From an uncultured Verrucomicrobiota bacterium (GTDB taxonomy: Bacteria > Verrucomicrobiota > Verrucomicrobiae > Opitutales > Opitutaceae), in NCBI GenBank assembly GCA_946482165.1, contig CAMLQS010000276.1:1-6887 (forward strand): a stretch of 6,887 nucleotides of DNA, given 5' to 3'. The notes below the pieces were generated by a model. The model was not told the DNA's origin and made no database searches. It saw nothing but the letters and a program-made list of their open reading frames with translations. This document shows, in pieces, positions 1 through 6,887 of the stretch. Position 1 is the stretch's first letter; each line of letters opens with the position of its first letter. The position numbers and the translations under genes are program-made.

Positions 1-10
1 TCCGCGACAT

Positions 11-42
11 GACCACGGTCGGAAAGTCGGTGGTCGGGAAAG
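11..42. repeat. Short repeat/inverted-repeat leader before the first gene
   Basis: GGTCGGAAAG (17-26) is repeated with one extra G at 32-42. GACCAC (11-16) and GTGGTC (30-35) form a 6-bp inverted repeat with a 13-base loop. Read on the minus strand, the stretch has GAC-led units like those at 3205-3239. One plus-strand frame is open from the window edge (base 3) to a double stop TAA TAA at 51-56 and could be the last 16 codons of an upstream gene. The repeat character makes non-coding DNA about equally likely. The hairpin has no T-run, so it is not a convincing intrinsic terminator. Confidence 0.4.
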
Positions 43-86
43 ATAGCAGCTAATAAAACCGCGGGTGGCGGGTTGTCTCTGCGGAG

Positions 87-944
87 ATGCGACATGCGCC
101 TCCGTTGATGAAGACACCGTCCTTTTCCGTTGCTCTGCTCGTGGGCCTGGCCGCGCTCGCCGTCGCCGTCGTGTTTTTTCCGCCATCTCCGTTGCGCGAG
201 ACCGCACGACGGTCGGTTGCCGGGTCGAATCTGCGGCAGATCGGACAGGCGTCGTTGATTTACGCGTCCGATCATGGCGACAAGCTGCCGGCGGCGGAAA
301 ACCTTTGGGAATACGCCGGCGAGTTGGCGCGAGGCGGGGGCTTGAACGATGCCTCGATTTGGATGTCGGGCGGAGACCCGGCGAACGACGGGGCTTGGAC
401 GAAGTTGAGCACGGTGCTCTCGGCGGGCCGTCGCGGGCTGGAGCCGTCGTTTCGAGCAATGGCGCCGTCGTGGGCGGTCGCGCTGGGAGATCTCGCGGTC
501 ACGGAGTTGACGTCGACGACGCCGATCGCGTGGACGCGCGGTTTGCGCCCTGACGGGACTTGGCCCGCGCATGCTCCGAACGGGACCGATGGCGGCCACG
601 TGGTGTTTCTCTGGGGCAACGTCGTATTCTATCGAAATACGAAAGGCGTGTTTCATCGCTTCGACGGACAAGGGATGACGAGCAACGTTCTCGAGGCGTT
701 GCCGTCGGGAACACGAATCGGCGAATACGTGCCGAGCGAGGCGGAGCAGTCGGCTTGGTCGCGAGCCAGGCGGATCAAGGAGGCGACGGCGATGCTTCGC
801 CGGTTCATTTTGCCTGGCCTGTGGGCCTTGTCGCTTGTCGTGCTGCTTGCGCAGGTGGCGCGGAAGCGGTGCTCGATGCGGGTGCTGTGGTGGTTCCTGA
901 CGCTGTCGTTTATCGCGGCTGTTGTTTGCCCGACCGTGGGTTGA
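87..944 (+). CDS. Membrane-anchored pseudopilin-like (H-X9-DG-like) protein
   Basis: This 285-residue protein has an N-terminal hydrophobic segment (about residues 14-32). An outer domain follows, opening with SNLRQIGQASLIYASDHGDKLP (about residues 47-68), the signature seen after the helix in the many type II pseudopilin-like or DUF1559-like proteins of Verrucomicrobiota and Planctomycetota. A GGHVVFLWGNVVFY stretch (169-182) resembles the closing H-x-x-F-x-DG-x-V element of that group, with Trp where Asp is usual. Two further hydrophobic segments (about 240-257 and 264-281) end the protein. The prepilin peptidase site and FTLIELLVVIAI helix are absent, so it is unlikely to be processed and assembled as a pilin; a membrane-displayed protein is the inference. 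The start is uncertain: ATG at 87 has GGAG directly abutting it, and an in-frame ATG at 108 sits closer to the helix. Function unknown. A broken paralogue follows 50 bases downstream. Confidence 0.72.
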   Translation: MRHAPPLMKTPSFSVALLVGLAALAVAVVFFPPSPLRETARRSVAGSNLRQIGQASLIYASDHGDKLPAAENLWEYAGELARGGGLNDASIWMSGGDPANDGAWTKLSTVLSAGRRGLEPSFRAMAPSWAVALGDLAVTELTSTTPIAWTRGLRPDGTWPAHAPNGTDGGHVVFLWGNVVFYRNTKGVFHRFDGQGMTSNVLEALPSGTRIGEYVPSEAEQSAWSRARRIKEATAMLRRFILPGLWALSLVVLLAQVARKRCSMRVLWWFLTLSFIAAVVCPTVG

Positions 945-994
945 CGGTTCCCCGCGGATCTCTTCCCAAGGTGAGCCGTCCGTCTCTTTTTGTG

Positions 995-1345
995 ATGCAA
1001 ACCAAACCCCTTCCCTTGGCTATACCTGTCGGCTGGCTCGTGCTTGCGGCGGCGTTTTGGTTTTTGCTGCTGGCGCCGGCGCGGCAGGATCTGCGGAGGC
1101 CGCGTGATGGAAGTCATCTGCGCCACGTCTGGCAGGCGAGCGTGGTCTATGCGGCGGATCATCAGGACAGGCTGCCGGTGGCGGTGGACGTTTGGAGTTA
1201 CGCAGCCGAGCTGGCACGCGGGGGCGGACTGAACGAAGCCTCGGTTTGGCTGGTAGACCACGTCCGGCGGCGGTTGGACAGTCCGCGCGACCGGAAACCG
1301 TGCTGACCGGGGACTCGCAAAGGGTGGAGCCGAGATTTCTGGATA
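995..1345 (+). pseudogene. Frameshifted, truncated paralogue of the upstream pseudopilin-like gene
   Basis: From ATG 995 (or in-frame GTG 971) the frame encodes a hydrophobic N-terminus and then a region matching the upstream gene product residue by residue: HLRHVWQASVVYAADHQDRLP followed by a W.YA.ELARGGGLN.AS.W block. The frame stops at TGA 1304-1306 after 103 codons with an unrelated basic tail. In the frame starting one base earlier, homology resumes at about 1252: TVL, then G, then VEP-x-F match TVLSAG...LEPSF of the paralogue. This is what a one-base loss (or two-base gain) near 1250 would give. Nothing recognisable follows 1340, so the last two thirds of the domain and the C-terminal membrane segments are missing. 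The copies are well diverged at DNA level, so the duplication is old. A short intact protein cannot be excluded. Confidence 0.55.
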
Positions 1346-1430
1346 CGAAAAGGTGCGATGAGATGAAAGCACGTCGGTTGCCGTGATTGTGGCATCGACG
1401 ATTTGTTGAGCCAAACGGTTGGTCCGCTGC

Positions 1431-2021
1431 TCAGGACAAAGGGCGGAAGTAACCGCGGATCTGGCGAGGATTGCGGACGCAGATTTGAATGTGTGTCTTC
1501 TCCATGATGCCCGCGCCGGCGTATAGGGGCCGTCCCTCGAAAAAGGCGCCGCGCACCGAGTCGTAGGGGGGCTCGCCCTGCCCGGCGCGTGCTTGATGGA
1601 GGTAGTTGATCACCGCGCAGTCGAGGTTGCGTTTGATGAGATTTTCGTCGGCGCTATGGCCGGGCTCGTTGGGCGGTAGCCATATATCGGCGGCTTCAAA
1701 CAGATCGGACAACTCCTGATGAGCGGTGCGAACGGCTTCCAGAGAGGACGCTTCGGTGAGATCCAGACAGAAGCCGAGATCGATAATTGCTCCTACCACG
1801 AAAGGCTTTGTCACCGGCCGGCGAGAGCGGCGGGGATGGCGCGCCAGAAATTCGGCCCATTGGCGGGCGCGTTCAGGGCTGTTCTCCCAGAAGTAGATGC
1901 CGTGCCCTAACCAATCGTGATCATTGGTGCTGGGCACCAAGTGCTGCTTACCGGCCAAAACCGCTTCGCCCACGGTCTCATCGCAGCCGTGGAATCCGAG
2001 AACAAAGGCAGAGGCATACAT
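1431..2021 (-). CDS. PARP-like ADP-ribosyltransferase-fold protein, probable toxin of a TA-like pair
   Basis: The 196-residue product has GFHGCD at residues 9-14 and WLGHGIYFWENSPERARQWA at 37-56. This matches the layout of PARP/diphtheria-toxin-like ADP-ribosyltransferases: His of an HG[ST] motif (H11 here), Tyr of G-x-GIYF (Y43), then a helix with Ala-x-x-Ala/Trp. The third catalytic position, Glu in PARP1, falls in the strand THIQICVRN (176-184), where Gln179 or a polar neighbour would stand in. It could be a mono-ADP-ribosyltransferase with a non-Glu third residue, or an inactive fold. I recall the C-terminal HIQI.VRN...I.GYF as a hallmark of a widespread uncharacterised family, and the length looks complete. 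No signal peptide or membrane segment is seen, so it is cytoplasmic. ATG 2021 lies 7 bases after the stop of the small partner gene, without a Shine-Dalgarno sequence, so translational coupling is likely. Toxin activity is inferred from fold and gene pairing. Confidence 0.68.
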   Translation of the reverse strand: MYASAFVLGFHGCDETVGEAVLAGKQHLVPSTNDHDWLGHGIYFWENSPERARQWAEFLARHPRRSRRPVTKPFVVGAIIDLGFCLDLTEASSLEAVRTAHQELSDLFEAADIWLPPNEPGHSADENLIKRNLDCAVINYLHQARAGQGEPPYDSVRGAFFEGRPLYAGAGIMEKTHIQICVRNPRQIRGYFRPLS

Positions 2022-2028
2022 GGATGAC

Positions 2029-2202
2029 TCAGCCGCCGTAACGAGGGTGGAGGCGTTTGCCGTCCTTGGTCAAAAATCCATGCTTCACCAGGAAAGCGCG
2101 GGCCGCATCGGGCGAGCCTTTCAGCTTTTTACTGTGCGCCTTGATTGCTCGAATGTCGGCCTTGGCCTGCTTTTCAGCATTGCTGGCGATCACGATAGTC
2201 AT
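2029..2202 (-). CDS. Small basic protein (57 aa), candidate antitoxin or partner of the ART-like protein
   Basis: Translation from ATG 2202 to TGA 2029 gives 57 residues: a start MTIVIASNAEKQAKADIRAI, a Lys/Ala-rich helical stretch (about 10-29), then SPDAARAFLVKHGFLTKDGK (30-49) and RLHPRYGG. The tail pattern, an A..FL...G..TK.GKL..RY helix and turn, is one I recall in short uncharacterised proteins encoded beside this type of ADP-ribosyltransferase-like gene. That supports a real gene despite its size. It is first in the pair and followed after 7 bases by the larger gene, the classic antitoxin-first order. It has no recognisable DNA-binding domain such as ribbon-helix-helix or HTH, so whether it neutralises the partner, regulates the promoter or both is unknown. 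No Shine-Dalgarno sequence precedes the ATG. Confidence 0.68.
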   Translation of the reverse strand: MTIVIASNAEKQAKADIRAIKAHSKKLKGSPDAARAFLVKHGFLTKDGKRLHPRYGG

Positions 2203-2249
2203 GGGGAAAATGGTGGCGGATGGAGGAAGAGAGGCAAGCGTGGGGCGTG

Positions 2250-2269
2250 CGTTTCCGGACGTTTCCGGA
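2250..2269. promoter_or_regulatory. Perfect 10-bp tandem repeat upstream of the TA-like pair (candidate operator)
   Basis: CGTTTCCGGA occurs twice back to back (2250-2259, 2260-2269). Each copy holds the palindrome TCCGGA, and the second extends to TTCCGGAA (2263-2270). The sites are spaced one helical turn apart, 48-67 bases upstream of the 57-codon gene start, where an autoregulatory operator would sit. No convincing -10/-35 boxes could be picked out, so the regulatory role is inferred from position and symmetry only. Confidence 0.4.
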
Positions 2270-2270
2270 A

Positions 2271-2287
2271 GCGGCTATCCAAGCCGC
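2271..2287. repeat. GC-rich hairpin between the fusion gene and the TA-like pair
   Basis: GCGGCT (2271-2276) and AGCCGC (2282-2287) form a perfect 6-bp stem with a 5-base loop, about 50 bases past the stop of the large minus-strand gene. It could help end that transcript, but it lacks a T-run on either strand. It adjoins the tandem repeat at 2250-2269 and could instead be part of the same regulatory region. Confidence 0.35.
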
Positions 2288-2335
2288 CGATAGGGGATGA
2301 AGTGGCTGCCCGCAGACCGGGAAGCTTGTGCTACT

Positions 2336-5695
<3,360 letters not shown>

Positions 5696-5701
5696 GAAGC
5701 T

Positions 5702-5730
5702 GGGAGCAGGGAGCGAGGAACAGGGAGCGG
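5702..5730. repeat. GAGCAGGGAGC-type repeat in the leader of the fusion gene
   Basis: GGGAGCAGGGAGCGAGGA (5702-5719) exactly matches the tract at 3689-3706 and is followed by another unit, CAGGGAGCGG (5721-5730). It lies 6 bases before the minus-strand start codon, where a ribosome-binding site would be. On the transcript it is pyrimidine-rich, with no AGGAGG-like sequence. Confidence 0.6.
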
Positions 5731-5743
5731 AGACGGAAAATTG

Positions 5744-5827
5744 AACCGCTAAAGGGCGCTAATGGCCGCTAAAGAAGGCAGAGAGCTGAAGCGGATCGGA
5801 GGATTGATTTAGCGAGATTTAGCGGTT
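5744..5827. repeat. Palindromic array of CGCTAAWGGC decamers between the two sugar-nucleotide genes
   Basis: GCTAA occurs at 5748, 5758 and 5768, exactly 10 bases apart, in CCGCTAAAGG / GCGCTAATGG / CCGCTAAAGA. The opposite orientation, TTTAGCG, occurs at 5808 and 5818, again 10 apart. The outer arms AACCGCTAAA (5744-5753) and TTTAGCGGTT (5818-5827) are perfectly complementary, and after three mismatches CGCTAA (5757-5762) pairs with TTAGCG (5809-5814). The result is a long imperfect hairpin with a loop of about 46 bases. It resembles short-period palindromic intergenic elements I recall from Verrucomicrobiota. It may shape RNA processing or termination after the upstream gene, but there is no T-run. 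Confidence 0.75.
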
Positions 5828-5843
5828 TCCAGGCCGCGCGTTT

Positions 5844-6701
5844 TTATTTTCGCAGAGTGGCGTCGAGGGTGAGCTCTTCGGCGAGGACGGCGAGGATGGC
5901 GTCGCGCGCGGGGCCGTTGAGGCCGAGGGCGAGCTGGGCGCGGAAGACGCCGAGGCGGGCTTCGAGATCGGCGCGGCGACCGGAGAGACGGGCGGCGAGG
6001 TATTTTTCGCGGGTGGCCAGCGTGGCGAGGGCGGGGGAGAGGCCGAGTTTTTCGGCGGGAGAGGCGGTCAGCGCGGATTGAAGGAGCGCGAACACGGTCG
6101 GCGTGAGCACGTGCATGCCGAAGAAGCACAGGTAGTGGCCGAGGCGCAGGCCGGGCACGACGCAGGTTTGCTCGGCGACGGTGGGCGTGGGTTTTTCGAT
6201 GACGTTTTCGATCTGATAGACGTCGTGCCGGCCGGGGACGAGGGAGCCGGCGATGGTGCCGTAGTGGCAAAGTTGGCTCTCGGGCGTGGGCTGGACGGCG
6301 GAGATGGCGCAACCCTCGGCGCGCGCGAGGTCGAGGAGCTGGGCGGTGCAGCTCCTCTCGCCGCCGCCGACGTAGAGGTGGTCGCTGACTTGGAGGAGGA
6401 AGGGATTCGCGCCGACGAAGTCGCGGCCGCAGAGGACGGCGTGGCCGTAGCCGAGCGGGGAGGCCTGCTCGACGAGGGAGACGCGCTGGCCGTAGGGCGC
6501 GAGCACGGCTTCGTAGGCGGGACGGTCGACGGGGCGGATGATGACGCCGACCTGCTCCACGCCGGCTTCGAGCATCTCGTCGATCTGGATGACGATGGCG
6601 GGCTTCCAGGCGCCGCGACGGTCGGTGAGGTTTTGGAGCGGGAGACGGCGCTCGTCGGCGCCGGCGGCGGTGATGAGCGCGTGCCGGATGGAAAGGGACA
6701 T
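5844..6701 (-). CDS. GalU-like UTP-glucose-1-phosphate uridylyltransferase family protein
   Basis: The 285-residue protein follows the GalU/sugar-phosphate nucleotidyltransferase fold. ALITAAGADERRLP (8-21) is the N-terminal nucleotide loop, KPAIVIQIDEMLEAGVEQVGVI (33-54) matches the KP...V.E...AG...I region, SPLGYGHAVLCGRDFVG (81-97) is the G.G.AVL.A...VG element, and SDHLY (106-110) carries the metal-binding Asp107. IEKP (168-171) and GHYLCFFGMHVLTPTVF (188-204) match VEKP and GRY.L...IF. Expected reaction: UTP + sugar 1-phosphate to UDP-sugar + pyrophosphate, in the cytoplasm. The loop departs from canonical AG.GTR: GADER replaces GLGTR, keeping Arg18. The GE.QLTDA region is replaced by LSPALATLATREKYLAA, followed by GRRADLEARLG (241-251), so this is a divergent subfamily whose substrate may differ. 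The start at ATG 6701 places the fold at the right distance; no Shine-Dalgarno is seen. It lies 148 bases upstream of the fusion gene in the same direction and may share its transcript. Confidence 0.8.
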   Translation of the reverse strand: MSLSIRHALITAAGADERRLPLQNLTDRRGAWKPAIVIQIDEMLEAGVEQVGVIIRPVDRPAYEAVLAPYGQRVSLVEQASPLGYGHAVLCGRDFVGANPFLLQVSDHLYVGGGERSCTAQLLDLARAEGCAISAVQPTPESQLCHYGTIAGSLVPGRHDVYQIENVIEKPTPTVAEQTCVVPGLRLGHYLCFFGMHVLTPTVFALLQSALTASPAEKLGLSPALATLATREKYLAARLSGRRADLEARLGVFRAQLALGLNGPARDAILAVLAEELTLDATLRK

Positions 6702-6726
6702 GGAGGGGGAAAGATGAGGGCGAGAG

Positions 6727-6780
6727 GCCTGAAAACTGAGATATGAAACCTGAAACGGAAAACTTGAGAGCGGAAATTTG
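6727..6780. repeat. Low-complexity GAAAACTGAG-like repeats upstream of the GalU-like gene
   Basis: The stretch strings together related units of about 10-15 bases: CCTGAAAACTGAG, ATGAAACCTGAAACGG, AAAACTTGAGAGCGG and AAATTTGAGG. A similar unit, CGGAAAATTGAAC, is at 5735-5746, before the next gene. It is more A-rich than its surroundings and non-coding in character. A promoter for the GalU-like gene would have to lie here or just beyond, but no clear -10/-35 pair is seen. Confidence 0.5.
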
Positions 6781-6830
6781 AGGCGTGGTGCAGGCGGCCG
6801 ATCGGTTCGCGCTCCGGAATCACGGGCAGC

Positions 6831-6854
6831 ATGCCCATAGGCATTAACCTAATG
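6831..6854. repeat. Two overlapping small palindromes upstream of the GalU-like gene
   Basis: ATGCC-CATA-GGCAT (6831-6844) is a 5-bp inverted repeat with a 4-base loop. CATTA-ACC-TAATG (6842-6854) is another, sharing three bases with the first. They lie about 130-150 bases upstream of the minus-strand gene start and could be a protein-binding site. The surrounding DNA to the window edge (6781-6887) holds no gene I can support, although a minus-strand frame stays open to the edge. Confidence 0.35.
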
Positions 6855-6887
6855 ATTGTCTTTCTGGGCTGAGGATGCAGGCATGAC

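Noticed and set aside
653..1414. 253-codon minus-strand frame across the pseudopilin-like genes
   Set aside because: Arg/Pro/Ser-rich product without motifs. It crosses both plus-strand paralogues, whose mutual similarity shows that the plus strand is the coding one.
2271..2287. Intrinsic terminator for the fusion gene
   Set aside because: The stem is good but no T-run follows on either strand, so it is listed only as a hairpin.
6078..6746. 222-codon plus-strand frame opposite the GalU-like gene
   Set aside because: Same acidic Gly/Ala/Asp/Glu-rich shadow composition, with no recognisable motif. The opposite strand encodes an ordered nucleotidyltransferase.
6068..6844. 258-codon minus-strand frame starting at the upstream palindromes
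   Set aside because: It runs through the low-complexity repeats and then out of frame through the GalU-like gene, giving Ser/Pro/Arg-rich sequence. The start is in non-coding DNA.

Overview
The window is G+C-rich DNA from what is probably a Verrucomicrobiota bacterium, with Opitutaceae the best guess. That placement is an inference from four things: pseudopilin-like paralogues with an SNLRQIG...YA.DH.D.LP signature, the lack of clear Shine-Dalgarno sequences before any gene, an unusual sugar-nucleotide enzyme, and several short-period intergenic repeat types. No rRNA, tRNA, CRISPR array, transposase or phage gene is visible.

Left part, plus strand (1-1345): a repeat-like leader of about 86 bases, then a 285-residue membrane-anchored protein with a pseudopilin-like outer domain (87-944). 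A diverged tandem paralogue follows (995-1345). It appears frameshifted and truncated, so it is called a pseudogene.

Middle, minus strand (1431-2202): a compact two-gene unit. A 57-codon gene (2202-2029) sits 7 bases before a 196-codon gene (2021-1431). The larger product has the His-Gly, Gly-x-Gly-Ile-Tyr-Phe layout of PARP-like ADP-ribosyltransferases. The small basic partner and tight spacing suggest a toxin-antitoxin module. A perfect 10-bp tandem repeat (2250-2269) lies upstream as a candidate operator. Base composition here looks less G+C-extreme than in the neighbours.

Right part, minus strand (2336-6701): two sugar-nucleotide genes. The upstream one (6701-5844) is a GalU-like nucleotidyltransferase with an altered nucleotide-binding loop. 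The downstream one (5695-2336) encodes 1119 residues: an N-terminal GHMP-kinase-like half resembling fucokinase, and a C-terminal UDPGP-family uridylyltransferase half. Together the halves could turn a free sugar into a sugar 1-phosphate and then a UDP-sugar, but the kinase phosphate-binding loop is degenerate, so the first step is uncertain. Both genes probably feed UDP-sugar supply for envelope or storage polysaccharide.

Four kinds of short-period repeat are scattered through the intergenic DNA: a CGCTAAWGGC decamer, GAGCAGGGAGC, GAC-led heptads and GAAAACTGAG-like units. Two of them also appear inside the reading frame of the large fusion enzyme, which is perhaps the most unusual feature of the window.
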